The position numbers and the translations under genes are program-made. Shown here piece by piece: positions 1-12,149 of a stretch of DNA of 64,000 nt; position 1 is the first letter of the stretch, and every line of letters begins with the position of its first letter. Below the pieces are notes generated by a model. It ran no database searches. It was given only the letters and a program-made list of their open reading frames with translations, and was not told the DNA's origin. The stretch spans positions 438,043 to 502,042 of the forward strand of contig LUVW01000011.1 of assembly GCA_001661515.1 (NCBI GenBank), written 5' to 3'. Source of the stretch: Capniomyces stellatus (lineage: Eukaryota; Kickxellomycota; Harpellomycetes; Harpellales; Legeriomycetaceae).

Positions 1-330
1 CCCCCCCCCCCCTCCTCTTAAATTTTTTCCCCATCCCCCGCCCTGTCAGTGGTTTGGTTATCCAGCTTGATGCTATTTGATTTTTTTTCCTTCAATTTTT
101 TTATATCTGAACCTCCCTAAACTCTCCTCCATAATTTGTTTTTTGTTTTTAGATTTTAGTTTTTTTTGTTTTTGTTTTTGCTCACACCCTGGCTAGTTAC
201 ACTACGCCGCTATGCTTTTATTAGAATTTATTCAATCACGATTAAACCAAATCCTAAAAGCTATATTAAATGTGTGAATAAAAAAAAAACCAACAAGTTC
301 TGTTCATCTTTCTTCATCCCATAAAAGACC
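1..330. other. Intergenic, no gene seen
   Basis: The window opens with a run of C and a pyrimidine-rich tract. I see no reading frame or RNA gene here. It is the 3' flank of the minus-strand 8-cysteine gene that follows. Confidence 0.6.
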
Positions 331-816
331 TTAGAGCAGCTCTAAGGCAACCAAAATCATAGACCCGGCCAGTGTCACAACTGAAACGCCTGCTATTTTT
401 AAAGAAATAGTGTTCCTCGATGAACTGCTCTGTGAAGAATTTTCGCCTCCTGAGGAGCTGCTATTTCCAGAGTCTCCCTGTCTTGTTGTCATTCCTGAAC
501 CTGAACCTGAGCCTGAGCTTGAACCTGAGCCTGAATCTGAACCTGAGCCTGAACTCGTACTCTTATTGACATATGCGTTTACAATACAATCAACAATACA
601 GTTGCCATACTCTCTATTATCCTGTTTGTTTGCGCACCCCAAATAGCAGCTGTTTGCTTTGGCTAGCTCTGGTGGGTTTGGTTTACTCGTTCCATAACAT
701 TTTGCCACGCACTCTACGTCTGTTGGATCACCGCGACATATTTCCAAGAAGCATTTTTCTGGGGCACCCTGTGATGCTACATATCCGACAAACGCTGCTA
801 TTGTGATGAATCTCAT
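331..816 (-). CDS. Small secreted 8-cysteine protein, GPI-type tail (copy 1)
   Basis: This is a 161-aa single-exon protein starting at a true ATG. Residues 1-17 form a signal peptide. The mature part has eight cysteines (22, 27, 36, 40, 57, 61, 73, 77) spaced C-x4-C-x8-C-x3-C-x16-C-x3-C-x11-C-x3-C, exactly as in the two neighbouring copies. A Ser/Gly-rich linker follows (about residues 86-130) and then a hydrophobic C-terminus, the layout of a GPI-anchored surface protein. The linker is longer than in copies 2 and 3 and carries short SG dipeptide repeats. I do not recognise a named family; four disulphides and a wall or plasma-membrane location are inferred. The A-rich leader contains TATA-like ATATATAT stretches about 20-40 bp upstream of the ATG. 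Confidence 0.85.
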   Translation of the reverse strand: MRFITIAAFVGYVASQGAPEKCFLEICRGDPTDVECVAKCYGTSKPNPPELAKANSCYLGCANKQDNREYGNCIVDCIVNAYVNKSTSSGSGSDSGSGSSSGSGSGSGMTTRQGDSGNSSSSGGENSSQSSSSRNTISLKIAGVSVVTLAGSMILVALELL

Positions 817-2002
817 TTCTTTTGTTGTATATATATGTTTATATATATGTGTTTTCCCTATGGTGTTGTTGCTATTTCAACTTCTATTTGTGTAGTTATG
901 ATTTATTTTCTCGGACTCGATGTTTAAATGAGCTATTAACTTGATGTGACTGGGTTTTTAGTGGTATTTAAAGCCTTTTTTTTAAAAAAAAAAATGAAAT
1001 TAGAGTACTCTTTCTCGTTGCTGAATATGGGACAAAGCTTCGATATAAATAAGGATTTTGTTTTGTCTTTACAAACAAAACTGGAACTTGTCTACTTTAT
1101 TCATCTAAACTACACACTCCTGCATCGGTAGCTTGATAGAGATAATCCCCTTTATTTACTATTCCCGACACCGCCCATTACCGCTGAGTAATATTGTTTA
1201 AAACTCAATAATCAAGGTGTCCGCATATATTTCTAGGCATTACTTGTTAGGCTAAATGCTCATAATCAAATAATACAAAGAAGTTTGAAAATCAATTTGG
1301 TGTAATTTTTTTTTTTTATTCATGGAGTGAGGCTATGCCAGAAATAAAACCACAATTAGCCGATTGTTCATGTTGGCAGAAATATTCCTTACGCTTCAAT
1401 TGTCTGATTGTTACATCCTATATCCGTTGATTCCTTTTTAGCTGACAATAAACTGCTCTATATCATGACCTTTCGATTTCCATACTAAACCCCCCCCCTC
1501 CTTTATTCCTCATTCACTTGGCATATCACCATTTCTATCTTTGACACATCACCACTACCATCCTTGACTCATTATCTTTTTTATTATCGAATTTTGACAA
1601 GCGTCGCTTTTAGCAATATTAACCTTCCCCCCCTAATGGTCTAATATTTTCTGATTATTACCAAGTTGATCCAACTTTAACCGTGTATTCTGTTTATACT
1701 TTAGACTCACACCTAGCCCCGTATTTTTCACCACACTGCCAACTTTCCTATTTTAGTGTATTTATACACCTTGTCCATACACACAAGTATTGTTATATAT
1801 GTATAAGGCTAGGTTTCGGTTTAACTTTTCATAAACTTGGCTCGCTTCGGCTGATTTACAAACACTAATTATTTTATTTACCAAAGAGCACAAACTCTCG
1901 GTAACCATGCCTAAAACAAAAACAATTAAACACTAATATTAAACACGGCAACTAAAAAAGTGTATTCTAAAGAAGCTAATGCCAAATAATTTTGTAAACA
2001 GT
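817..2002. other. Intergenic between 8-Cys copies 1 and 2
   Basis: The segment is AT-rich and contains no convincing coding exon. Only short uninterrupted frames lacking plausible starts are present. It holds the promoter of copy 1 at its left end and the 3' flank of copy 2 at its right end. Confidence 0.55.
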
Positions 2003-2416
2003 CTAGAAGAACCCTAATGCTGCAACAATAACGGCATTAATAATTGCTCCACTTGAAAAAGTTATTATTGACCCTGCACCGGAAGTATTGTCTGTGCTGC
2101 TGCCGCTGCCGCTACCGGCGGTGGTTCCAGCGCTTCCTTGCCGTGATGATATAGCCGCACCAGATGCTTTGAAGCTCTTGGTTATACATCCAACAATACA
2201 AGTTCCATATACGTTTTTATCAAGGTTATTTGCGCATTGTGCATAGCATGAATTTGCTTCACTTAATGCAGAGTTGCTTGGAACGTTTACTTCCCAGCAT
2301 GTAGCAACACACATCGAGTTTGTTGGGTCGCCTCTACATGTATCCAAAAAACACTGCTCCTGTTTGGTTACAGCATATACTGATCCGATTGTGGCTGCGA
2401 TTACAAGGAATTTCAT
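2003..2416 (-). CDS. Small secreted 8-cysteine protein, GPI-type tail (copy 2)
   Basis: The protein is 137 aa. I chose the ATG at 2416 because it begins a clean signal peptide (MKFLVIAATIGSVYA). An in-frame ATG 29 codons upstream would put a basic stretch in front of it. The eight cysteines have exactly the spacing of copies 1 and 3. The mature domain is followed by a short Ser/Gly/Thr linker and a hydrophobic end suitable for GPI attachment. The signal peptide is almost identical to that of copy 3, so copies 2 and 3 look like the more recent duplicates. Function is unknown; a cell-surface role is inferred from architecture only. Confidence 0.85.
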   Translation of the reverse strand: MKFLVIAATIGSVYAVTKQEQCFLDTCRGDPTNSMCVATCWEVNVPSNSALSEANSCYAQCANNLDKNVYGTCIVGCITKSFKASGAAISSRQGSAGTTAGSGSGSSTDNTSGAGSIITFSSGAIINAVIVAALGFF

Positions 2417-3728
2417 TTTAATATATCGTTTGTTTGTTCTTTTGTTTAAAAAAAGGGTGTAAAATCGTAAAATCAGGGATTTGGTGTTGGTACCTTGATG
2501 CACGGATATATCAAGTGCTTGGTAGTTATAGTTAAGGGTATAGTTTAAAGTTTGAAATAATTATATTTAATCAAATATGCGTTTTATGCTACAAGGTAGT
2601 CGAGTCTTTATTTATACCGAGCTGTACTTTATTCATGATGTTCTGCCTTACTTGCAGCTTTGGTAAATACCAATAAGTCAAGCTAGAAGCACTCGACTCG
2701 TTTAGCTTTGCAATGCTAAATCACCATATTTAAAGAGAGAAAAAAAATGATAAAAGGACATTTCAATAAATAAAATAAAATGATAAAAGGAGAAAAATGT
2801 GTGTGGAAATAGCCACAGCCAAGTGCAGTTTAAAGAAATAAGGAATATGCTACATTGTTTCGAAATTGTCTGCACAATGTTAAGAATTCGTGGTCAATAT
2901 TACATACACATGTCATTTTTTACCCATTTATTTCGAGTGATAATGAAGAATTGGGGACAATAGACTTGGCTTTGTGCTGAGTAAAATACTCTCGAAAAAT
3001 ATTTTAGCAAGGTACTTTACCCCATTGTTTATTCTCGCTTACTACATAGTATGCAAGTTTATAAACAATACACAAAGTATCGTGATAATAATCGCACTGT
3101 GCTTTTGTATGCCTTTTACCTTTTGGATTTTTATTTGAAAGAAAAATGGATAAATTGTGCCTGGCAATATTTAGCTCGTCCAGCAAAATATGGCTAAAAC
3201 ACTTGGCAGACGCGTAAGTGAGTCAAAGAATTTGTTATCTGTAACAGATAAAACACTTTTGACCAATATTCATTCTCAGCGATGGGTTCTTACAGGTAGT
3301 ATACCTACCATTATTGCAGGCCTTCATTCGCCTTTATCATTTTTTTTTGTTGACGTTAAAAAAAATAACAATTTGGATTATTAAGCTTTTGATCGCATTC
3401 TAGCTGGGCTATAAACGTTTACTTGACGCCGAACCAAATGTAAATGTAACAGGGTAATTAAGAAATACTCTGTGTTCGAGTCAGACATCCGTAAACCGTG
3501 CCAACACAAACATTGAACCAAAACATCAGTCACATTGGGTAGTTTACAAATTCAAATTACTTCAACGAATGAGGAAAAATACACAGTTTGAACTCCTGCT
3601 AACATAGAATGTAATTAAAATTTAAGCAATAGCGATCGTATCCGACTTTTTCTTTTTATTGGGGTTTCCAGAAAAGTAAAAGCTATTTTTAGGCAAACAC
3701 CAGCACCTGGAATTCTCGGATTGCGCGA
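2417..3728. other. Intergenic between 8-Cys copies 2 and 3
   Basis: I find no supported gene in this AT-rich stretch. A 60-codon minus-strand open frame near 3.0-3.2 kb has a few cysteines but no homology to its neighbours and no signal peptide, so I treat it as chance. Confidence 0.5.
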
Positions 3729-4136
3729 CTAGAGTAGTCCCATGGCAGCTAGAGCAAACGCAACTACAACGGTACCAGTTGTGAATACGGCAATTGGTCT
3801 TGATCCGGTAGACTTTGATGTGGATGTACTCGCGGCTGTGTCGTTTGATGTGTCACCTTGTTTGACTGTTGTAGAGTTGCTACTTATGTTGTAGTACTTG
3901 GTAATGCATCCAACAATACAATTCCCATAAACATCTTTGTTGAGGTCGACTGTACAATTTTTATAACAATCATTGGCCTTAACGAGTTCAGTGCCGTTTG
4001 GAGCATTTACTCCCCAACATTTAGATACACAGACGGTATCTGTTGCATTTCCTTTACAAGTGGTCAAAAAGCAATTTTCCTGTGTAGTTGCGGCGTATGC
4101 TGATCCAATGGTTGCGGCTATTATAAGGAACTTCAT
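3729..4136 (-). CDS. Small secreted 8-cysteine protein, GPI-type tail (copy 3)
   Basis: The protein is 135 aa. I set the start at 4136, where a signal peptide begins (MKFLIIAATIGSAYA), rather than at an upstream in-frame ATG that would add 17 basic residues. The eight cysteines keep the same spacing as in copies 1 and 2. The linker is Thr/Ser/Asn-rich with N-x-S/T sites, and the C-terminus is hydrophobic, as for GPI anchoring. It lies in tandem and in the same orientation as the other copies, about 1.3 kb from copy 2. The role is unknown. Confidence 0.85.
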   Translation of the reverse strand: MKFLIIAATIGSAYAATTQENCFLTTCKGNATDTVCVSKCWGVNAPNGTELVKANDCYKNCTVDLNKDVYGNCIVGCITKYYNISSNSTTVKQGDTSNDTAASTSTSKSTGSRPIAVFTTGTVVVAFALAAMGLL

Positions 4137-6793
4137 TCTGTTTTTGTTTCTGTTTTTTTTTGTTATTATTTTCCGTTTTTTAGTCAAAAGGATTGATATT
4201 AAAGATTATTAACTTGAAGTTTGTTATCAAGAGATATTTATTTATAAACAACGATATTTTAATATTTAGACCAAACTGGGTAGTAGTGAATGGTTTTCTC
4301 AATTTGCTGAGGGAACCACAACAGTATTTATATTATTATTATTTTTCCTTTTTCTTGCTTGTGATTTTTCAATGACAAGGCTTTGAGCAAAGTGTTCAGG
4401 AAACGGAATTTACTTTTTACTGAATATACTTGCCAATATTGCAACTAATGACATTTTACATATTTAATAACCCTTGCAGGGAAGTATACTGGGCTAATTA
4501 ATTGAGGGGTTCAGCTACCATGCCATAAACATATTAGATTTGTCTGGTAGTGCTTGAGATGCAAACCAAAGGCATATACAATAGCACACAATGCATTTAA
4601 TTAAATGGACATGCAAATAGCATCCACCAAAAAAAAAAAAATACCAAAATCTCATTGAATTACTGTTATCATGCCAGAGGATCAAATGAATTGAATAGCT
4701 GTGTAGTTGCATTGAACTTGTATTGCGCTATATTAAAACTGCGTTGCGTTGTATTACGGCCGATTCATGTGTTCCTCTACTATTGCCGTTTTGGACGCTG
4801 AGAAAATAAACATTATTGCCTTGCTACAAATCACAAAACTAGCGTTAATAATACATGGAGGAGTTTCCTTTTACTAAATTGAATATGCGATTCAATATTA
4901 AAAATGAATATGATGTAACCAAACAGCCCAAATCCCGCAATCACTCGGGGCGGGGTTATTACTATTTGATTACTATTTTTTTGGCGTGAACTTTTTTTTT
5001 GATATTAAAGTAACCTTGATTATGTTCCTTTTGTGTGGGATATATTGCAAATGATACACTTTGAAACACACTAAACCAAGCCGATCTTAGTAGCCGTTAC
5101 TCCACGAGCTTGGGTATTTAACTAACTAGTCATACCCAAGCGAAGTAAGTGAATAAAGGGACTAAGCTTAATTGTATACCGAAAAAGGGGAAAGACACAC
5201 ACTCGGTTTTTATTAGCCAAAAAGCACAAAAATTCATTTACAATCTTTCATGTTCATAAGTACTACTTTTAATCTGGAGGTGGTTCTAAGTTCAGCTGCA
5301 TTTTTTCCGGCTTATTTGGCTATTTGCTGCGGACCTTAGCAATATTTTGGAAATTTCACTAGGAACCTCTTTCAGTTAAGGTTTCCAAAGGGTTTTTCAC
5401 CTCATACTTTTTTTTTTCGCAAAGGTATTTTAGTTAATATACACCATTTTGATTCTGTCTGATTTATTATTTATTATTCATGCAAAAGGGAATTGTTTAC
5501 TTTAACCTTAAATAATGCACTTGGTTTACTTTTTTCTTTTCCCCTAAACCTTTGCATTACAAGGCTTCAATATTTTTAAACTGATTAAAGCTACATATTT
5601 TATACTTTAAAGCTACATATGCTCTACATATTCGTGGGAGGGGGGGGGGACATGCACCTTGGAGATGTATGTTGCAGTACTTTGATAAAATGAAATGAAA
5701 TATGTCGTGGTGACTTTGATCAAGCTGCCAGAAAACACGCCATTTACCAATGTATACTCGGTCCTTGCGATCATACGGCCAGTATACCCTGTTCTATGTC
5801 AGCAGGTTCTAGGTTTAAATAGTTTTGAGCAAGTGTTTGGTTAAAGTACTATTCAGATTGTTGGGCTAAATAGCTAATTGCATATCATTTCTTAAAAGTG
5901 TTTTCAAGTCGTGTTGCTGAGGCATTATATTATGCTGTGTGATGAGCATAAATTTAAATAGGCAACCAAAAACTGATTGTCCTGGACGACTTGTGCTTAA
6001 GACGGTGGTAATTTCTGACACAAAAAGGACCAGCTAAATAAAAATGTGAGCAAAATACATTTCGGACGAACTTGGCGGTTTGTAACAACCTCAATACAAT
6101 ATGGTTGGTCGTTTTGAGACAAACTTGGTCTATTGAAAAATAAAAAAGTAGAAACTGGCTTGTATTACAAATCGCTTGCAGTTTTCCGACCTAATTAGTC
6201 AAAGCAAGCACGTTAATAAAGTAAAAAGTGAAAGAGTAAAAACCAAAAAGAAAGAAAGCAAGAGTAAATAACAGAAGAGCCATGCTATTGGCTAGCAAAA
6301 TAATCATAAGCCTGTTAAAACAAACGTGAAGCTAAAGAATCTAAAGCAAAACAAATATCAGCAAATACGCTTTTAAAAGAAAGACAAAGCTGCAAATTTG
6401 TTTGTGAAAAAAGGTTGTATAAAAGACGGTTAGTATAAAGAAATTATAGTTGATTGAAATGCATGTGGTAGAGAGTTAAATATATACAGTTTATAAAACA
6501 CAAACAGACAAACAAGCAATACCAACACTACAGGTTACAACTTCTGTTTATCGGCTGCGCCTTTAATAAGATACGCCTACAAATAACATCGGTTTAATTC
6601 GACATTAATAATCTGCAAAGCAAAGAAATTGACGAAAGAAAAAAAAGCTAGAACGTAAAGCCGGGGCTTTATCCGATTGCATTTAATTTTTAAAATAGAC
6701 CTAGTAATTAAGGGATAGAGCGGTGTACAAAGCAAATACGTGAGAAAGTATAGAAACAACATTGCTATTGTAATTAACAATAAGCAGAACTCG
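4137..6793. other. Gene-free 2.6 kb
   Basis: No coding exon or RNA gene can be supported here. A G-run lies near 5641-5649. From about 6.13 kb the plus strand becomes strongly A/G-rich, as it does ahead of other plus-strand genes in the window; this is probably the promoter and leader of the membrane-protein gene. Confidence 0.55.
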
Positions 6794-9112
6794 ATGTCAC
6801 TTGAAGAGAACCAGCTAAACAAAGACCCTCAGTTAGAAGCGTGCGAGAGCCTTGATGAAATAGGAGCCAATGGTAATAATTAATTTTGATAACACACTCT
6901 TGTGTTTATCGAGAATGGAATATCTATTAAGAATTGGTAAAGACTAAGCTCGTTTTTAACTTTTATTTATTTATTTGTAATGTTAAATGTCAGACTTGGC
7001 CGATTACTATATACGGACAAATGGTAAGGGGGATCCGCCAGAGAATAGCAACCGGAAAAGGGGGTCGCTTGAGCACCCGTTAAAGCGGTCAAGTATACTG
7101 GTGCGGAGGGATACAAATTCGGATTTAACGGAGCGGAAAACGTCGTTTAGGTTTAATTTAGAGCAGTTTTACAACGAAGTGTATGACGGGCGGCTGAATT
7201 TGTGGGCGGTGGAAAATGGAAAAGGCCAGCCGAGTACGTATGCGCATGGCAAAGGGGGCGAGTCAGAAATAGACGTGAGCGACGATGGGGTATTTAATGA
7301 AAACTCAAGCTTGATTAGCTACAAAAATGTTAACACTAGAAAAAGTAAGGGAGTGGGAAAGATAAAGCACAAAAGCTTTAAAAGCAAGTACAATGAGCTT
7401 TTTGCAAAATCCAAATCGGCATTAAAAAAGTATGACGGAAACAGGGCCGAAGGTGGTAGTGAGCGGATTACCAACCCCGCTATGCAGTACCGATCAATAA
7501 ACCAGAGCGAGTTTCCAAACTACTCGTATGGGGGGGAACGGATAGCAGATAGCGAGGTTTTCAGCGACGATTTGATTGAATTCAATCCTCACTGGGAAGA
7601 TATGATAACATTCCGCGAGTCTAGATTAAGAACGCAGAAAAGCAGGACGTGGTCTGACACAGACTCGATCAGTATAGCTGATTTCCCAGGAAACACGGCT
7701 TTAGAAAAGCTATCGTTGATGGTTGGGAGTGGGATTTCAAGGTTTTTTCTGCTGGTTTTGGTTCCGGTTACAGTGGTATGTTGGCTATATCTGTAATTGA
7801 GTAGAAAAACTTTTTGGGCTAAAGCATTATTTTTTTTATATTTCATCTTGCATGTTGTGCTTGTAAATAGGTTATTGCGTGGGTTTCAGTTCCAATCCCG
7901 AGCATAAAGATTACAACAGACGACAATGTCGAGATTTACAAAGCCAACTTTTATGTGTTTCTGTTGTTTTACTATGGAGTGTACAACGCATTTGCGCTTT
8001 TATTGGTGACTAGGTTGTTTCACCTGTACTCGTTGAATTGGTGGCCAGAGTCGATGTCGGCGGTTTCAGCAAGCATAGTGTCATGGGTGTTTTCTATATC
8101 GTGCGGGGCGTTGGTTTATCGGCTCGACCCAAAGCTGGTCCAGCAACCACTGGTGTGGATAGGGCTGACGCTGACAACGCTGCTGTTTCCTTTGGTTATG
8201 TCGTTTATTCAGATTCAAAAAAACTACAGAAAAACGTCCAATCGGCGGAGAGTGGCGGGTGGCGAGTCGCTGTTTTACAACTCTTTGGAGTGGCGAACGC
8301 CTTCCTCGTACCGGCGGTTTTTCTGGTTTTGTGGGGTGTTTTTGCTGTGGTATGTAGCTTTAATAGCAGGCGAGTATCTGGGCCACATATTCGTTAAAAC
8401 GCTGCCGCATTCAAACGCAGAGGGACTGTACTATGTCTACACCTGGCTAATAACAGTCAACTCTTTGGACCTAGTCAGTGGGTGGATAATAAACGACAAG
8501 ATTCGGTCATGGCCCTTGCAGTACGTTTACCAGCTGTACTTTGGCCTGACATACTTTATATTCTACCGAAATCTGTTTGCCAGGTTGAGAAGTCCCAACC
8601 AGTACCTGTACATCCAGCTAGGAAGCTCGCTGTGGGTGGTTCTCTTTATCCCATTTAGAATGTGTAAAATCACTTACAACGTTTTGTCCAAGCTCAAGTT
8701 GTGCCCCGAAACCTACGACGAGTATAAACGGCAGCTAGGAACAACTTTTTATATCAGGAATCTCGCCGAGAACAGCACAATGGTCGGCTTCTTGATATGG
8801 GTAAACATCCTTCACTTTGGGTCAAATAAGAACCTGTATCCATACTTCCAATTTCGCCCCTCAGACGACGAACCTGAATTCCACTATAGCTACGAGCTCA
8901 CCATCAAAGCCTCTACCATTGTTTGGCTCTGCGAGCTTGTTGTTTCGAGAATGGTCCGTTTGGTTTCTACTCGCGTTTTTAAAACCGAAATCAGCGAAAT
9001 CACCAAGTCAAGCCTAACAAGATACCCTCATATAATCCCCATAATCATCCTTATGACCATTCACGTTTTACAAAACATGCTGTTTGCTCTATTCAACCTT
9101 GACTTTTATTAA
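6794..9112 (+). CDS. Polytopic membrane protein, unknown function (3 exons)
   Basis: I read three exons: 6794-6872, 6994-7775 and 7871-9112, giving about 700 aa. The first intron (GTAATA...TCAG) joins in phase to the second exon. An alternative start is the ATG at 6987, which would skip exon 1. The second intron uses GTATGT...ATAG. Residues 1 to about 270 are hydrophilic and Ser/Lys-rich, probably cytosolic and disordered. From residue 273 on there are many hydrophobic helices rich in aromatics (for example FYVFLLFYYGVYNAFALLLV) separated by short charged loops. I recognise no transporter or enzyme signature. The architecture of a disordered N-terminus and a multipass C-terminus is clear, but any function would be invention. 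Confidence 0.75.
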
Positions 9113-9718
9113 CTCTAGACACATGTACTTTAATTTCTATATATATATACATACTTTTTTTTTTTTTGCTTTTGCTTTTGCTTTTATCTCTAAATACATC
9201 AATACCCGTTGTTTCGCCCGTTGGCTGAATATTTAGTCGAGTATAAATATTCCATAACGCGTCCAAAGTCGCTGAAATAAACCAAGTTCAGCTTCACTGA
9301 TGCCATTATCGGTACCAATGCCTTCAGGCCTTTACACCACTAGTATTTCTCGCTTTTAGCCCCTCTTACTCTGGGATAATTAATAAGAGCTATTATCTTT
9401 TGTCTTTTGTGTTGATATGTTTATTGGTTGTGTATTTTAAAAGTCATGGAAAAGCTTCTGATCTATATAGCAGTACTAAATTCTCCGTTTTTTTTTTTTC
9501 GTTGAATTTTTTTTCTTTTCTTGTTTTAATTGTGCGAATATGAAATTTTGTAAAACAATTTTGGAAATCGCTAATCCGATTTTCTCAAAATTTGCTATTT
9601 TGCTTCAATAATTCGATAAATTGGCAAAATACACTCAGCTCCACTAGTTTAGCCAGCTATTCCTAAATCGCAAAGCAAGAGCAGAACAAAACATTCAAGA
9701 CCCACTCCCAAACATTTC
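9113..9718. other. Intergenic, membrane gene to QTRT2
   Basis: The segment contains a short TTTTGC repeat at about 9166-9187 and A/T-rich DNA. I see no gene. Its right end is the QTRT2 promoter/leader, ending in an A/C-rich stretch before the ATG. Confidence 0.6.
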
Positions 9719-11630
9719 ATGAGTCTTGCAAACAAATCGGTATTCACAGCAAACGGTATATTAAACAAAAGTGTAAAGAAAATGTTGGAATTTAAAATTG
9801 TTGCGGTTGGTAGTAATGATCAAAAAAGTGCAAGCAAGCAAAGCGAGTTGATTGAATCTAAAGCCCGCCAAGGTCTAATAACCTTAACAAGAACCTGTGT
9901 AGCTAAAACTGGAGAGTCGGAAAAAAACAAAGCAGTACAAGAGGATGTAGTCAAAGCGCATAACTCGGAAAGAAATGACAGGATCGAGATCCAAACGCCA
10001 GCATTTATAAAATACACAAAATTGGGTCTTCAACCCCACATGGTCCCTGATATTGCTTCCAAATTCCAGGGCCCCAACATCACCCAGCTCAACATGGAAA
10101 ACTTGTAAGTCTAGATAATCCAGAAAATCGGGTCAATCTTTATCTTTTGGCCTGTTAACTCTGAACTTTAGCTCATTGGCTCTGAATTTTAGCCCATTAA
10201 CTCTGAATTTTGGCTTTCTACTAAGGGGGGGGGGAGGGTGGGGTTGTATGTGAATATTAACAATGTAAATGTTGATTGATTTGTAGTATGGACGACGCAA
10301 AAATGTCATTTTTATCTTTTAAAGACGGGGTTCACAAGTTTACTGGCTTAAACGAAGAGAGCTCAATCTCGCTTATTGACGTTCTGGATCCAACAGTCTC
10401 AAATCGGTCATACGTGCCTTCAAACCAATTTGTGAGCGTACAAACTAGTGGTGGTGTCAGAAAAATGACAACAAAGTTGTACAACGATATTATCGAATCT
10501 TTTCGCCCAGACATGTTTGTTGCTATGGCTGACTACATTAACGAAAAAAATACTGACTTGAGTGTTGGGAAGCGCATTGAGAAGTCGGTCGATAGGTCGT
10601 TGAAGTGGCTTGATGACAACATAAAAAACAACAAGGTATACATCTACAACATGTTTGCCGACTTGTCCATAACAGTATACGCATCAATTTGTTTAACATT
10701 GGGAGGTTTCAATTTTAATATTTTGTTTGTCTGTCCTTTTGTTTTTTTTTTTGCTAGACTTCTGCTGCCATATTTGCTCCAGTAATGGGCGCCTCGAGTA
10801 AAGAATACCGGTTAAAGTCGGCCACCGAAATATCTAAACGCCCAGTCGATGGACTGGTTCTAGTTGACAATAACATTTCGATGGATCTGAAAACACAGCT
10901 TAGCGTTGCACAGGACTCTTTTTCTGTGCTTTCACCTACTTTGCCTCGATACCTCCCTTCAGTCAGTGCCCCCGATGAGGTCATCTATGCTATTGGCCAA
11001 GGAATTGATCTGTTTTTGTCAACCTACCCCTTTGCTGTGACAGAGCAAGGCTTTGCCTCATTGTACAACTTTGAGGTTGCTAACAAGAATGGCAACAGTA
11101 TCAATCTGAGCTTGTGGGATGAAGAGATGGCCAATGATTTTGAACCAATCACCAAAGGTTGTGCCTGTTTTGCTTGCCAAAAGCACACTCGTGCATACAT
11201 TCACCATCTTTTGAACTGTCAGGAAATGTTGGCGACTGTACTGCTACAAATGTAAGTCTGTGTTTATAGTAGACTTTCAAAGTTGAATTGTAATTCATTT
11301 ACTACTGATCTATACTAAACATATGTTTTATATATATTTATTTATTTACTTGTCTTTAATTGCAGACACAATCAACATACATACGAATCCTTTTTCAAGC
11401 AAATCAGAGCCAGCATTCAAAACAACACGTTTACAGAAAATGCTTCTGCATTCCTTGATTTCTACAAATCAAACTTGCTAAATTCTGAAACCCACACCCC
11501 AAACTCCGCTGATCAGCCAGGCCCAGACCAAAGTAAAAAGCCATATCCATTCAACGAGCTGCATCTTTTAAATGTCCAAAGTGTAACACCCACTACTAAA
11601 GAAAAAATTAAGCGGTTTGATTTGGGTTAG
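9719..11630 (+). CDS. QTRT2: Queuine tRNA-ribosyltransferase accessory subunit 2
   Basis: Four exons (9719-10104, 10287-10635, 10758-11251, 11366-11630) join in phase to give about 497 aa. The protein belongs to the tRNA-guanine transglycosylase TIM-barrel family. With the catalytic subunit it exchanges guanine-34 for queuine in tRNAs for Asp, Asn, His and Tyr; animal QTRT2 works at the mitochondrial surface. The N-terminal barrel strand reads RIEIQTPAFIKYTKLGL. The family zinc site is visible in exons 3-4 as C-A-C-F-A-C followed by H-N-Q-H, that is C-x-C-x2-C...H. I assign the accessory rather than the catalytic subunit from overall similarity and the long divergent N-terminus. Introns use GTAAGT or GTATAC donors. 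The protein is somewhat longer than human QTRT2 (about 415 aa). Confidence 0.82.
10155..10217 (+). repeat. Three 21-bp tandem repeats in QTRT2 intron 1
   Basis: Three imperfect head-to-tail 21-bp units share the core CTCTGAATTTTAGC. They lie in intron 1, just ahead of a G-rich tract. Confidence 0.8.
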
Positions 11631-12149
11631 CCTAAGAATTGTGTTACCCTGACTCTTTTTTTCTCACCCTAATAAACTCATTTATACCATTGCCTTAAAT
11701 ATTACTGCGCCCAGTGTTTTTATTGTTTTTGACACCCGGCATTATATGTATGCTTGTGTGACAATGCCCTTATTTTTTTTTTATCGAATCAAGGTTCATA
11801 CCTTTATTATCGTCCGAATTAGTTGAAAAGAGCTGTGGTTTTTTATCGACACTACAAGTATAGCATTTATAAATATATTGGCGGGCTACTCGCTGTTTGT
11901 GTATGCAATTTCCAAATTTGTTTTATGCCCGAGTAGTTGCTAGTCCGCTGTGGATACAAGTCAAAAATATCAACGTTATTGCCTTGTGGCTTTGGGATTT
12001 GTTGGATGTGAATAAATTGGCTTTGACAAGCAAGTGTATTATATTTGGAATATTTATATTCTGCTGATTCCATTAATTCGCCATCCACCTCATTCCAATC
12101 CATCTATCAGCACATAAAAAACCAAACTGCTCGCTATTTAAACTAGGCA
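11631..12149. other. Intergenic, QTRT2 to first micro-ORF
   Basis: The left part is the QTRT2 3' flank, with an AATAAA signal near 11670. No convincing gene lies here. A 78-codon minus-strand open frame (11867-12103) has no features I would trust. Confidence 0.5.

Noticed and set aside
4515..4712. Cys-containing minus-strand frame of 65 codons
   Set aside because: It lacks the 8-Cys spacing, a signal peptide and any neighbour-like sequence; a poly-A tract interrupts it.
6577..6822. Hydrophobic 81-codon minus-strand frame overlapping the first exon of the membrane protein
   Set aside because: It is complementary to the purine-rich leader and exon 1, and its membrane-like character follows from T-rich composition.
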